The notes: generated by a model not told the origin, from the letters alone. A stretch of 64,000 bases of DNA from Flavobacteriaceae bacterium S0862 (GCA_023015825.1 JALKAW010000002.1:357011-421010), one strand, 5' to 3'. Positions 10,388 to 19,178 are shown, counted from the stretch's first letter. Numbers and translations are program-made.

Positions 10388-10413
10388 TAGCCTTACTATT
10401 TTTAGTAAGGCTA
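10388..10413. terminator. Bidirectional terminator between convergent genes
   Basis: The perfect 11-base stem TAGCCTTACTA / TAGTAAGGCTA with a TTTT loop lies in the 66-base gap between the M28 peptidase gene and the convergent AhpD-like gene. Confidence 0.85.
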
Positions 10414-10440
10414 TATCTAAATTTTTAAGGCTTAATAAAT

Positions 10441-11043
10441 TTAATATTGCGACCCATCATGCTTACCTTCATTCCAACCATGCTTTCCTAAATATTGTTC
10501 GCCACTTTCAACAGCACCATCTTCTATACTTGTTCCCATACTATCGTTCCAACGGTTGAGATAACCAAACAATGAAATAACACCTAGCATCTCTACGATT
10601 TCACCATCATCCCAATGCTCATGCAGTCTTTTTTTTATGTCTTCATCAACAGTATTAGGTACTTGACTTGCTAACAAACTAAAGTCGAGAGCAGCACGTT
10701 CTGCTTCGTTAAAAGCAGGATGCGTTCTATATTCCCAAATGTTATCTAGCTGTTCTTGTTCGGCGCCATAACGTTCAGCAGCACGAATTGCATGCGCTTG
10801 ACAATACCTGCAACCCGTTGAGTTGCTACTAACCCAAGCAATCATACGTTTTAAAGCGGAAGTCACACGACCTTCGTTGGCCATTACAGCTTTGTTTAGG
10901 TTAATGAACGCCTTAGAAATAGCTGGACGACGTTGCATAGTCAATACTGAATTTGGGCAAAAGCCAAGTGTTTCGCTAAAGAATTCTGCTAATTCTTTTG
11001 TTTCTAAATCATGATCTGCTGACAAAGGTGTTACTAATGGCAT
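10441..11043 (-). CDS. Carboxymuconolactone decarboxylase / AhpD-like protein
   Basis: A 200-residue all-helical protein with the AhpD-type redox motif CRYCQAHAIRAA (C-x2-C-x3-H). In AhpD relatives this motif supports peroxidase or disulfide reductase activity. The rest (ERAALDFSLLAS, LGVISLFGYLNRWND) matches the peroxidase-related CMD family. The ATG start is at 11041-11043. It is divergent from the OsmC gene, which is also an organic-peroxide protection protein, so the shared 155-base intergenic region may serve an oxidative-stress pair; that is inference. Confidence 0.9.
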   Translation of the reverse strand: MPLVTPLSADHDLETKELAEFFSETLGFCPNSVLTMQRRPAISKAFINLNKAVMANEGRVTSALKRMIAWVSSNSTGCRYCQAHAIRAAERYGAEQEQLDNIWEYRTHPAFNEAERAALDFSLLASQVPNTVDEDIKKRLHEHWDDGEIVEMLGVISLFGYLNRWNDSMGTSIEDGAVESGEQYLGKHGWNEGKHDGSQY

Positions 11044-11198
11044 ATTGCTATATATTTTAGTTTTTTAATAGTATTTTTGAACTAACAAGAAACATCTAAC
11101 GATCAAAATAATATAATTGCAAAACTTATTTCGTGGATGTTCATTGTGTCGAAATTAATGAAATATTTGCTTACACAATAAACGAAAAATCTTTGAAT

Positions 11199-11621
11199 AT
11201 GATAAATAAAATAACCACTGAGTGGAAAGGTGGAATGACATTTAAATCGGATAATCCAAGTGGCAACTCTTTTTTAGTTGACGATAAGGTTGAAGGAGTT
11301 AACAAACGTGAAGGATTAGCGCCTAAATCACTTATGTTATCTGCGTTAGCAGGTTGTACAGGCTTGGATGTGGTTTCTGTTTTAGATAAAATGAAGGTAA
11401 CCAATTATGATTTTAAAATGGAGGTTACCGGAGAATTGACCGAAGAACATCCAAAGTATTACCATAAAGTTAAACTTGACTACCACTTTTATGGCATAAA
11501 CCTCAATGAGAAAAAAATTAAAAAGTCAGTAGATCTTTCGGTTGAAAAATATTGTGGCGTGATGGAAATGTTTCGTCAGTTTGCTAAGTTAGACACTGAA
11601 ATCCATTATCATAAGATATAA
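11199..11621 (+). CDS. OsmC family peroxiredoxin-like protein
   Basis: An OsmC/Ohr-fold protein that usually reduces organic hydroperoxides through two cysteines. One Cys lies in LSALAGCTGLDV and the second in EKYCGVMEMF, the spacing expected for the family. I chose the ATG at 11199 (MINKITTEWKGGM), because the open frame upstream begins only with GTG at 11133 and its extra 22 residues do not resemble the family. Length from this start is 140 residues. A TATTTTTG promoter-like box lies at 11072-11079. It is followed 21 bases later by recJ. Confidence 0.9.
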   Translation: MINKITTEWKGGMTFKSDNPSGNSFLVDDKVEGVNKREGLAPKSLMLSALAGCTGLDVVSVLDKMKVTNYDFKMEVTGELTEEHPKYYHKVKLDYHFYGINLNEKKIKKSVDLSVEKYCGVMEMFRQFAKLDTEIHYHKI

Positions 11622-11642
11622 GAATTTATTCAAAATTAATTT

Positions 11643-13331
11643 ATGCGTTGGACGCTTAAGCCAAAACCAGAAGCTGCGAAAGTAGCATTATTAAAAGAGA
11701 CACTTCAAGTAGACGATGTAGTTGCAACGCTATTATTACAACGAGGAATTGAAACTTATGAAGCGGCAAAAACCTTTTTCAGACCAAGCTTAAGTGATTT
11801 ACACGATCCATTCTTGATGAAAGATATGTACAAAGCAGCTTCACGAATTGAAGCTGCGCTTCTTCAACGTGAAAACATTCTTGTATATGGTGATTATGAT
11901 GTAGATGGCACTTCATCAGTAGCTTTGATGGCTTCTTATTTAAAAACAAGAACAGATAATGTAACAACTTATATTCCAGATCGATATGATGAAGGCTATG
12001 GTGTGTCTTTTAAAGGTATCGATTTTGCACATGATAACGACTTCACGCTTATCATTGCTTTAGATTGTGGAGTCAAAGCCATTGATAAAGTCGCTTATGC
12101 AAAAGAGAAAGGGATAGATTTTATTATTTGTGACCATCACAGACCAGGAAATAAACTACCTGAAGCAGTCGCTATTTTAGACCCAAAACGTGATGATTGT
12201 GACTATCCTTATAAAGAATTGTGTGGTTGTGGTGTTGGATTTAAACTCATTCAAGCATTAGCATCAAAAGAAGGAAAGTCTGTTGAAGAATTAGTGGAGT
12301 ACTTGGATTTGGTTGCAACAGCAATTGGTGCAGATATTGTCCCAATTACAGGCGAAAATAGAGCTTTGGCATATTTTGGTTTGCAAGTGATTAATTCTAG
12401 CCCAAGAGCAGGAATCAAAGCAATAATTAATCAAGTTAAAAAAGAAGAACTTACTATTACAGATGTGGTGTTTATTGTTGCTCCAAGAATTAATGCTGCT
12501 GGACGAATGAAACATGGGAATTATGCAGTTACATTGTTGACCGAAACTAATTTTGGGCAAGCGAAAGAATACGCTGCTGAAATAGAAGAATTTAATACAG
12601 ATAGAAGAGAAGCAGATAGACGAATTACAGAAGAAGCACTTCAGCAAATTGATAAACAAAGTGAACAGGAACGCTTTACTACCGTTGTTTACAATGAAAC
12701 TTGGCATAAAGGCGTTATTGGTATTGTAGCCTCTCGATTGATAGAAACCTATTACAGACCAACCTTAGTGTTTACAAAAAGTGGCGACAAGTTAGCAGCT
12801 TCAGCGCGTTCTGTTTCAGGTTTTGATGTATATAATGCTTTAGAGGCCTGCTCAGACTACATAGAACAATTTGGGGGTCATAAATATGCCGCTGGCTTAA
12901 CTTTAAAAGAAGAAAACTACGAAGTATTTAAACAAGCTTTTGAAGATGAGGTTTCAAAGACAATTAACAACTCATTGTTGACACCAGAGATTAAGGTTGA
13001 TATGCAAATTGATTTACCTCAAGTAAACGATAAATTATGGCGAATTATTAAACAGTTTGCACCTTTTGGTCCAGGAAATATGACACCCATTTTTATGACA
13101 GATAACTTAAGAGATACTGGTTATGGTAAATGTGTAGGTGAAGATGATAAACACTTACGAATAACAGTCACTCAGTCTGGGAAAGAAAAGTTAGTTTGTA
13201 TAGGTTTTGGTTTAGGAGACAAGCTGGATATAATTTCTAATAAAAAACTTTTTAAAGCAGTTTATTCTGTTGATGAAAACCATTGGAATGGAAATGTGTC
13301 CTTACAATTGAAATTGAGAGATATTAAATAA
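11643..13331 (+). CDS. recJ: Single-stranded-DNA-specific exonuclease RecJ
   Basis: A 5'-3' single-strand DNA exonuclease of the DHH phosphoesterase superfamily used in recombination and repair. The 562 residues carry motif I VYGDYDVDGTSS (residues 81-92), the DHH signature in CDHHRPG (about residue 160), and the DHHA1 motif GGHKYAAGL near residue 417. A C-terminal OB-like domain follows (FAPFGPGNMTP onwards). Length is standard. Its stop codon overlaps by one base the in-frame ATG that precedes the MFS gene, so transcription clearly continues. Confidence 0.96.
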   Translation: MRWTLKPKPEAAKVALLKETLQVDDVVATLLLQRGIETYEAAKTFFRPSLSDLHDPFLMKDMYKAASRIEAALLQRENILVYGDYDVDGTSSVALMASYLKTRTDNVTTYIPDRYDEGYGVSFKGIDFAHDNDFTLIIALDCGVKAIDKVAYAKEKGIDFIICDHHRPGNKLPEAVAILDPKRDDCDYPYKELCGCGVGFKLIQALASKEGKSVEELVEYLDLVATAIGADIVPITGENRALAYFGLQVINSSPRAGIKAIINQVKKEELTITDVVFIVAPRINAAGRMKHGNYAVTLLTETNFGQAKEYAAEIEEFNTDRREADRRITEEALQQIDKQSEQERFTTVVYNETWHKGVIGIVASRLIETYYRPTLVFTKSGDKLAASARSVSGFDVYNALEACSDYIEQFGGHKYAAGLTLKEENYEVFKQAFEDEVSKTINNSLLTPEIKVDMQIDLPQVNDKLWRIIKQFAPFGPGNMTPIFMTDNLRDTGYGKCVGEDDKHLRITVTQSGKEKLVCIGFGLGDKLDIISNKKLFKAVYSVDENHWNGNVSLQLKLRDIK

Positions 13332-13333
13332 TG

Positions 13334-13358
13334 AGGCTCCTGCTTTCGCAGGGAATAA
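13334..13358. repeat. REP-like palindrome of the TCCTGC/GCAGGA type
   Basis: CTCCTGC-TTTC-GCAGGGA forms a small hairpin between recJ and the MFS start. It belongs to the same family as the element at 62347-62366, which reads ATTCCTGC-GAAG-GCAGGAAT. Similar hairpins are dispersed in many Bacteroidota genomes. Confidence 0.55.
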
Positions 13359-13360
13359 AT

Positions 13361-14629
13361 ATGGCAAAAAAAGATCCTTACGCAGCACTACGTTACAAAG
13401 AATTCAATATTTTTCTATTAGTAAGGTTTGCATTGATTTTTGGATGGTCCATGCAGTTTGTTGTGATTGAATGGCAAGTTTATGCAATGACTAAAGATCC
13501 ATTATCACTTGGAATTATTGGTTTATGTGAATTTTTACCAGCATTTATATTAGCACCCTTTGCTGGACATATAGTTGATAAAAAAGAAAAGAGAAATCTA
13601 TTTACTCTTTGTATTGCCTTGTTTTCCATTATAAGTTTTGGGTTATTCTGGTTAACATCTGAGCATATTGAAACCACTTGGGGAACAAAAACAATCTTAT
13701 TTTGTATTTACGGGTTAGTTTTTTTTGGAGGTGCTTTGAGAGCGTTTTTTGGACCAACCATTTTTTCACTTATCGCCCTTCTTGTTCCTAAAGCAATATA
13801 CCCTAACGCTGCAACATGGAGTAGCAGCACTTGGAAAGGAGCTACTGTATTTGGCGCTTTGTGTGGTGGATTTTTGATTGCTTGGATAGGTGTTAATTAT
13901 ACACTTGGGATTATTTTTATACTAGTGATGATTGCATTGTTGTTGGTTACTCAAATAAAAAAGAAACCAATTTTAAATAAAGTAACTAACGAATCAATTA
14001 AAGAAAGCTTAGAGGCTGGAATTAGATTTGTTTTTAATGACAAAGTAATTTTAGGAGCGCTAACCCTAGACATGATAGCAGTTTTGTTTGGTGGAGCTGT
14101 TGCAATTTTTGCCGTATTTGCCAAAGACATATTAGATGCTGGACCAAAAGGATTTGGAATATTAAACGCTGCGCTTTCAACAGGAAGTATTATTACAATG
14201 CTGGCAACAACCTATATACCTATTACCAAAAACACAGGAAAAAAATTACTTGTTTCAGTTTTTGGATTTGGAGTTTGTATGATAATTTTTGGAGCTTCAA
14301 AATTAATGTGGCTAAGTGTGTTAGCATTGTTCTTTTCAGGTGTGTTTGATGGCGTTTCGATGGTTATTCGCCAAACAATTCTTCAGTTAAAAACACCTGA
14401 TAATATGAGAGGACGAGTTGGTGCTGTTAACTCTATGTTTGTTGGTTCTTCTAATGAACTTGGAGCTTTGGAGAGTGGTATTGCAGCAAGGCTTTTTGGG
14501 GCTCCACTAGCAGTTGTTCTTGGTGGAACCATAACACTTATTACTGTGGTTGTAATAAATATTAAAAACAAGCCATTACGAGGCCTAGATCTAAGAGAAG
14601 ATATTGAAGCTTATGAGGAAGAGGACTAA
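13361..14629 (+). CDS. MFS transporter (EntS-like exporter)
   Basis: A 12-helix major facilitator of about 422 residues, most like the enterobactin-exporter (EntS) branch. The N-terminus MAKKDPYAALRYKEFNIFLL is typical of flavobacterial members. I therefore prefer the ATG at 13361 over the ATG at 13331, whose ten extra residues (MRLLLSQGIN) are encoded by a REP-like hairpin. Conserved features include the loop APFAGHIVDKKEKRN between helices 2 and 3 and RGRVGAVNSMF near residue 345. The substrate is not predictable. It follows recJ without a gap and ends tail-to-tail with a 4-base overlap of the lpxH gene. Confidence 0.9.
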   Translation: MAKKDPYAALRYKEFNIFLLVRFALIFGWSMQFVVIEWQVYAMTKDPLSLGIIGLCEFLPAFILAPFAGHIVDKKEKRNLFTLCIALFSIISFGLFWLTSEHIETTWGTKTILFCIYGLVFFGGALRAFFGPTIFSLIALLVPKAIYPNAATWSSSTWKGATVFGALCGGFLIAWIGVNYTLGIIFILVMIALLLVTQIKKKPILNKVTNESIKESLEAGIRFVFNDKVILGALTLDMIAVLFGGAVAIFAVFAKDILDAGPKGFGILNAALSTGSIITMLATTYIPITKNTGKKLLVSVFGFGVCMIIFGASKLMWLSVLALFFSGVFDGVSMVIRQTILQLKTPDNMRGRVGAVNSMFVGSSNELGALESGIAARLFGAPLAVVLGGTITLITVVVINIKNKPLRGLDLREDIEAYEEED

Positions 14630-15396
14630 TATTTTTTTAACGTCATTTTTTCACCATCAAATACACCATAGGTGTAATACTGTATCCAATCACCAAGATT
14701 GATGTATTTTGAATTAGGTTCTAAATCGATTTCTAAAGGCAAATGTCTATGTCCAAAGATAAAATAGTCTCGATGATTTTCTTGAAGTTTACGTCTGCAA
14801 TATTGCACCAACCATTCGTTGTCTTCACCTAAAAATTTGGCATCTTCATCGCCAGAAATCAATTTGTTTTTTACAGACATATATTGTGCTAATCGCACAC
14901 CTAAATCTGGATGTAACCAACGAAATAGCCATTTGCTAAACGAGTTGGTAAATACTTTTTTCATGCGTTTGTAACCCTTGTCTCCAGGACCCAAACCATC
15001 ACCATGACCTATAAAAAAAGATGTTTGATTAAAGAAGAATTCTTGTGGTTTATAAAACACAGAAATATTAAGTTCTTCTTCAAAATACCCATTCATCCAT
15101 AAATCGTGATTCCCAACAAAATAATAAATTGGAATGCCAGAATCAGAAATTTCGGCAAGTTTTCCTAAAGTTCTTGTAAAACCTTTAGGGACTACTTTTT
15201 TATATTCAAACCAAAAATCAAATAAATCTCCCAAAAGAAAAATGGCAGCAGCATCTGTTTTAATCTCATCTAACCAAGCTACAAACTTTTTTTCACGAGG
15301 AAGTGACGCTTCATGTGTTGGTGCACCTAGATGATTATCGGATGAGAAATAAATTTTCTTACCTTCAGGAACCTTTATGTGGGTAGCTTTATTCAT
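14626..15396 (-). CDS. lpxH: UDP-2,3-diacylglucosamine diphosphatase (LpxH-type metallophosphoesterase)
   Basis: A calcineurin-like phosphoesterase predicted to cleave UDP-diacylglucosamine to lipid X in lipid A synthesis. All metal motifs are present: SSDNHLG (D-x-H), GDLFDFWFEY, GNHDLWMNGYF, GHGDGLGPGD and FGHRHLPLEI. I chose the ATG at 15394-15396 (MNKATHIKV). The longer frame uses TTG at 15406-15408 and adds only four residues. The start overlaps the end of queD by 8 bases, so the two are probably cotranscribed. The sequence is of the Bacteroidota LpxH-like type. Confidence 0.88.
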   Translation of the reverse strand: MNKATHIKVPEGKKIYFSSDNHLGAPTHEASLPREKKFVAWLDEIKTDAAAIFLLGDLFDFWFEYKKVVPKGFTRTLGKLAEISDSGIPIYYFVGNHDLWMNGYFEEELNISVFYKPQEFFFNQTSFFIGHGDGLGPGDKGYKRMKKVFTNSFSKWLFRWLHPDLGVRLAQYMSVKNKLISGDEDAKFLGEDNEWLVQYCRRKLQENHRDYFIFGHRHLPLEIDLEPNSKYINLGDWIQYYTYGVFDGEKMTLKKY

Positions 15397-15841
15397 TATC
15401 GTTTGCAAACCATTCGGCGAAACTAGTAGCAGTTTCTTGCAGTTTCAATGAGAAAAGTTCAATGTTACTGGGTAATCTTTTTTTTATTTTTGATGCAAAA
15501 TCTATGACCATCATTTCGCTAGTAGGTTGATAGTTAACGAGTAGTACATTGTGATCTCTATCTTCAAGTTCCTTTGCTAATTCTACGTGAGGCGTGTTTT
15601 TATTAAATACGGTTGCATGATCAAACACATCGACAATCTCTTCCTTGACTATTTTTTTTAAATCACCAAAATCTATGACCATTCCATATTTCACGTTAGA
15701 GTTATCTGAAATAGGTTTTCCAATCACCGTGACATATAATCTATAACTGTGGCCATGAACGTTTTTACATTTACCGTCATAACCATAAAGTGCATGACCA
15801 GTTTCAAAAGAGAATTGTTTTGTAATTCTAATATTACTCAT
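15389..15841 (-). CDS. queD: 6-carboxytetrahydropterin synthase
   Basis: QueD converts dihydroneopterin triphosphate to 6-carboxytetrahydropterin in queuosine biosynthesis. The 150 residues show the zinc and catalytic motifs FSFETGHALYG (first His), KCKNVHGHSY (catalytic Cys plus two zinc His) and FDHATVFN, and the C-terminal LQETATSFAEW. The motif C-x3-H-G-H identifies the queuosine-type enzyme rather than the biopterin synthase. It is the first gene of a queD-lpxH pair. Confidence 0.95.
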   Translation of the reverse strand: MSNIRITKQFSFETGHALYGYDGKCKNVHGHSYRLYVTVIGKPISDNSNVKYGMVIDFGDLKKIVKEEIVDVFDHATVFNKNTPHVELAKELEDRDHNVLLVNYQPTSEMMVIDFASKIKKRLPSNIELFSLKLQETATSFAEWFANDNE

Positions 15842-15872
15842 TGCTATTCATTTTCAGTGCAAAGATATTCAT

Positions 15873-15906
15873 TTTGTAAAAGGAATTGCTTTTTAGATTA
15901 CATTTG
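15873..15906 (+). promoter_or_regulatory. Candidate Bacteroidota promoter upstream of the decayed oxygenase
   Basis: TTTTG at 15873-15877 is followed after 21 bases by TACATTTG at 15899-15906, which matches the Bacteroidota -33/-7 consensus (TTTG, TAnnTTTG). It points toward the broken oxygenase gene. Confidence 0.5.
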
Positions 15907-15990
15907 GCCAATAATTGACAATATATTTTTGTTGGTTTACTCACTCTCTATTAATCAAAGGACTTACTTTTTGAAGAATTAGCATTTGTT

Positions 15991-16600
15991 GAAAATCCTC
16001 AATACGAGCGCATTATAGAAGATATTTTAGAGCGGAAATATAGTATTGTTGAAGATTTTTTTACAAACGAAGAAGTTTTTGTTTTTAAGACAATCTTTAG
16101 TAGAAAAACATGAAGAAAACGCTTTTAAAAAAGCAGCAATTGGAAATTGTAATAATGAAATTATTGTAAAATCTATTCGTGGGGATGTTATTTTATGGAT
16201 AGATGAAAATAAAAGGGATACGTCAGAAAAATTATTTTTCAATTCGATTAACAACTTAGTAAGCTATTTAAACAGAACTTGTTTTTTAGGAATTTTGCAT
16301 AAAGAGTTTCATTACGCATTATATCCTAAAGGTACTTACTATAAAAGACATATAGACACGTTTCAAAATGATGATAGAAGAAAACTCTCTATAGTTTGTT
16401 ATTTAAATGAAGATGGTTGGTTGCCTGAAAATGGAGGCGAATTAATATTGTATTTAAACGAAAATGGTGAAGAAATAGAAAAAATTATTTATCCACTCCC
16501 TGGACGCGTTGTAATTTTTGAAAGCCAGAATATTGCGCACGAAGTAAAGCCTGTAAACAAAGAAAGACTGAGCATAACAGGTTGGTTAAAAACAAGTTAA
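15991..16600 (+). pseudogene. 2OG-Fe(II) oxygenase, frameshifted and lacking a start codon
   Basis: Two reading frames together make one family member. The first reads ENPQYERIIEDILERKYS and on to NEEVFVF, then stops at a TGA. The second begins around LRQSLVEKHEEN and continues to the stop at 16600. Removing one T from the T run at 16082-16086 joins them as NEEVFVLRQSL. No ATG, GTG or TTG is in frame for the N-terminal part. The catalytic core is intact in the second frame: RHID (H-x-D iron ligands), IAHEV (distal His) and the Arg of KERLSITGW. A short product of 184 codons from TTG at 16046 is possible. I call it a pseudogene, but a homopolymer sequencing error cannot be excluded. Confidence 0.7.
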
Positions 16601-16681
16601 TTAACGTCTTTTGTATTTATTGTAAAAATAGATTATAATCAATGCAATTGCTAGTACTAGAAAAAGTTTACTTCCACCCAT
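16601..16681 (-). CDS. Very small single-pass membrane protein (26 aa)
   Basis: ATG at 16679-16681 opens a 26-codon frame that begins MGGSKLFLVLAIALIII and ends YNKYKRR. It is a clean hydrophobic helix with a basic tail, as expected for an N-out/C-in membrane peptide. It starts one base after the stop of the 57-residue gene at 16683-16856 and follows the MATE gene on the same strand. I do not recognise a family. Confidence 0.5.
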   Translation of the reverse strand: MGGSKLFLVLAIALIIIYFYNKYKRR

Positions 16682-16682
16682 A

Positions 16683-16856
16683 TTATTCTTTGTTTGCTCT
16701 TTTTTTGTTATAATAATATATAGCGTAAGCTATAGTTACTAAAACTACAAAAGGGATCATTGAACCAATAAATATACCAATCCCATAATCGTTATTTGGA
16801 GCGTCTTGTAATTTCTTGTCAATATTTACTTCCTGCAGTATTGTTGCTATTATCAT
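16683..16856 (-). CDS. Small single-pass membrane protein (57 aa)
   Basis: ATG at 16854-16856 gives 57 residues. A polar start (about residues 8-24, with DKKLQDAPNNDYG) is followed by one transmembrane helix (IGIFIGSMIPFVVLVTIAYAI) and a basic tail YYYNKKRANKE. The positive tail predicts that the C-terminus is cytoplasmic. It lies 22 bases downstream of the MATE transporter stop and directly upstream of another tiny membrane gene, so an accessory role with the transporter is possible but unproven. I know no named domain. Confidence 0.6.
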   Translation of the reverse strand: MIIATILQEVNIDKKLQDAPNNDYGIGIFIGSMIPFVVLVTIAYAIYYYNKKRANKE

Positions 16857-16878
16857 ACGTTACATTATTATGTCAAAG

Positions 16879-18213
16879 TTACATCTTTTGTGAAAGTGGC
16901 AAAAACTGTCGTCTAAATTTTATTATAAGAGGAATTCCTCTTGCAATAATCCAGAAAGTTATTGCTATAAAAATTGCATATAGTTTGTAGCCTAAAGAGT
17001 CTAACCAAAATAGTATTGGTACAAAAATGATAAAGGTTGAAAACAACAATACATTTCTTAAATACTTCATTTTACCAAGACCTTTAAATACCCCATCAAA
17101 AATAAAGGCAAGTGCGCAAAGTGGTTGCATTGCTAAAACAATCCAGAAAATATTGTAAAATTGATTGAGAACTTCGGGATCGTTTGTGAATATGTTTCCA
17201 ATAGGATAATATAGGAGGCCTCCAATAATGGCAATGATAATACCAATGAAAACACCATATTTTATAAGTTTATTACTTAATTGAACCAATGTTTTATAAT
17301 TTTTTTGGCCATATAATTTCCCTGATAAGATGTTTCCTGCACTTGCATAACCATCTACAATAAAAGCACCCAAAAACCATAAGTTTATGGCAATAGTGTA
17401 GGCAGCAATATATTCTTTTCCATAACTTGTAGAAAAAGCACTTGCATAATACAAGGTAACATTCAAGGCTAATGTTCTAATAAACAAGTTTAGAATCATA
17501 ATAATAAAAGTCTTTATTTCTTTATTAAAGGGGAATGTTGGTTTTAGCGAGATTTCGGTTTTTCTTAATAAATAATAAATTGACAATAATGCCATGATTA
17601 GTTGAGCAGCAACACTTGCGTAAGCAGCACCTTTGATGTGCATTGCAGGAATTAATCCATCGATGCCATAAACTAAAACAACATCTAAAATAATATTTGC
17701 TATGGTTCCTACAATAGCAATTAGCATAGGGTAATAGGTGTTTTGAAGCCCTCTAAAAGTACCGAAAACAGCAATTGTAAAAAGGGTGAAAGGAAACCCA
17801 AAGACACGAATTTGATAATAATCTACACTATAATCCAATATTAAATTAGACGCATTATAGAGTTTAAAAATGCTCTCTGCAAATGGATATGTTGTAATAA
17901 TTATCAATACACTTAAAGATGTGATTATAAAAATAGCTTGGGCCGGAAGTGATTTTATGGCCTCTAGGTTGTTAGCACCCAAATATTGAGATACTAATGA
18001 TGAAATAGCACTTCGTGTTTGACCAAGGACCCAAATAAGCATAGATAAAAATGTGGTAACGATGCCAACCGCAGCCAGAGATTCGGTTGCGTTTATCTCA
18101 ATATTTCCAACAATAGCAGCATCGGTTAATGATAAGATCGGTTCAGAAACTCCAGAAATCAATGCTGGAATTGCTAGTTTATTAATTTGCTTTAAAGAAA
18201 TACTTGTACTCAA
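16879..18213 (-). CDS. MATE family efflux transporter (DinF-like)
   Basis: A 444-residue, 12-helix multidrug and toxin extrusion protein, cation-coupled in this family. The N-terminal motif LAIPALISGVSEPILSLTD and the AIVGN motif are typical of the DinF branch. The start is TTG at 18211-18213. No ATG exists in frame before an upstream stop at 18232-18234, and the first internal Met is too far inside (near residue 58), so the TTG is well supported. Substrate unknown. It is divergent from the universal stress protein gene. Confidence 0.92.
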   Translation of the reverse strand: MSTSISLKQINKLAIPALISGVSEPILSLTDAAIVGNIEINATESLAAVGIVTTFLSMLIWVLGQTRSAISSLVSQYLGANNLEAIKSLPAQAIFIITSLSVLIIITTYPFAESIFKLYNASNLILDYSVDYYQIRVFGFPFTLFTIAVFGTFRGLQNTYYPMLIAIVGTIANIILDVVLVYGIDGLIPAMHIKGAAYASVAAQLIMALLSIYYLLRKTEISLKPTFPFNKEIKTFIIMILNLFIRTLALNVTLYYASAFSTSYGKEYIAAYTIAINLWFLGAFIVDGYASAGNILSGKLYGQKNYKTLVQLSNKLIKYGVFIGIIIAIIGGLLYYPIGNIFTNDPEVLNQFYNIFWIVLAMQPLCALAFIFDGVFKGLGKMKYLRNVLLFSTFIIFVPILFWLDSLGYKLYAIFIAITFWIIARGIPLIIKFRRQFLPLSQKM

Positions 18214-18294
18214 AAGTCTTTTTAGAACTAATTATTATTAATGTTTATTTTTGCAGTATAATTTTCAGTAAATTTAGTCTTTAAAATTATGATT

Positions 18295-19089
18295 ATGAAG
18301 AATATTTTAGTTCCTGTAGGATCCTCAAAAAACGCAAAAAGCCATTTACAATATTCGGTTGATTTTGCTAAAGCATTTGGGGCAAAACTTTATATAGTCC
18401 AAGTTTATAACGTATATACTAAGGCAGGAACCATGATTAAAATAGATCATATTTTAGAACGCGAAAGTCAAGAGTTTTTAAAAAATCTTGTCGCTCAAAT
18501 TGATACTAAAGGGGTAGAGGTTCATACAAGAACTCTTAAGGGCAAATTAATTGACACCATCGACTTGGCTTGTAAAAAAGGAGAGATTGATTTAATTATT
18601 CTTGAACCAAGAACAAACTCGATTAAAGATGAGGTGTTTCTGGGAAAAACTTCAGGAAAAATTATTAAACGAACTCAAATACCAGCACTAATTGTTCCCG
18701 AAGGATACGTTTTTAAACCTATTACCAGAATATTGATGGCTATTAAATCAGCAATAATAAAAAAGAAAGGTGTCTTAGAACCATTAAAATCAATTCAAAA
18801 CCAATTTAAGTCTGTTGTTAACTTGCTATTAGTAAAAACAATGTATTATAATAAGGGAGATTTTGAAGTGAATGAAGAGCTTTCTGGCATGGTCACAAAT
18901 ACCACCAAAACAGAAAATGCTACAACATTTCAAGGTGTGCTAGAACATTTTAAGTCTAACGATCCTGACATGCTATGTGTGGTGCGTCGTAAACGAGGTT
19001 TCTTTACTAAGAAATGGGAAAAAAATACGATTTTGAAAAAAGATTTTCATAGCCCAAGACCAGTTTTGGTATTGAGTGGAATGAAATAA
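18295..19089 (+). CDS. Universal stress protein family
   Basis: A tandem-Usp-type protein of 264 residues from this start. The first half (KNILVPVGSSKNAKSHLQYSV to ALIVPEG) is a full Usp fold with the alternate nucleotide-loop region FLGKTSGKIIKR. The second half (about 145-264) is a diverged Usp-like domain ending RPVLVLSGMK. I prefer the second of two close ATGs (18289 and 18295), because the family begins with MKNILVP. A TATTTTTG -7-like box lies at 18246-18253. It is followed within 6 bases by tRNA-Ala. Confidence 0.9.
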   Translation: MKNILVPVGSSKNAKSHLQYSVDFAKAFGAKLYIVQVYNVYTKAGTMIKIDHILERESQEFLKNLVAQIDTKGVEVHTRTLKGKLIDTIDLACKKGEIDLIILEPRTNSIKDEVFLGKTSGKIIKRTQIPALIVPEGYVFKPITRILMAIKSAIIKKKGVLEPLKSIQNQFKSVVNLLLVKTMYYNKGDFEVNEELSGMVTNTTKTENATTFQGVLEHFKSNDPDMLCVVRRKRGFFTKKWEKNTILKKDFHSPRPVLVLSGMK

Positions 19090-19094
19090 TAAAA

Positions 19095-19168
19095 GGGGAT
19101 GTAGCTCAGTTGGCTAGAGCGCTTGACTGGCAGTCAAGAGGTCGTCGGTTCGAGCCCGATCTTCTCCA
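19095..19168 (+). tRNA. tRNA-Ala (anticodon GGC)
   Basis: The cloverleaf folds as acceptor GGGGATG with CTTCTCC, D-arm GCTC/GAGC, anticodon stem CTTGA/TCAAG with loop CTGGCAG (anticodon GGC), and T-arm with GGTTCGAGCCC. The G3:U70 wobble, the classical alanine identity element, is present. One U:U mismatch sits at position 6:67. CCA is not encoded. It lies just downstream of the Usp gene. Confidence 0.95.
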
Positions 19169-19170
19169 CT
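19102..19170 (+). repeat. Left direct repeat: 3' part of tRNA-Ala (candidate att site)
   Basis: These 69 bases, from the D-arm through the 3' end of tRNA-Ala, recur in the same orientation at 41081-41149 with 4 mismatches. Partial duplication of a tRNA 3' end is the usual scar left by tRNA-targeting integrases. Confidence 0.6.
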
Positions 19171-19178
19171 AATTATAG

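Noticed and set aside
11133..11198. N-terminal extension of OsmC from GTG
   Set aside because: The 22 extra residues do not resemble the family and an ATG follows at the expected place.
12291..12707. Open frame of 138 codons on the minus strand within recJ
   Set aside because: It is antisense to a highly conserved gene, rich in Cys, Phe and Ser as expected for the reverse of AT-rich coding sequence, and has no recognisable domain.
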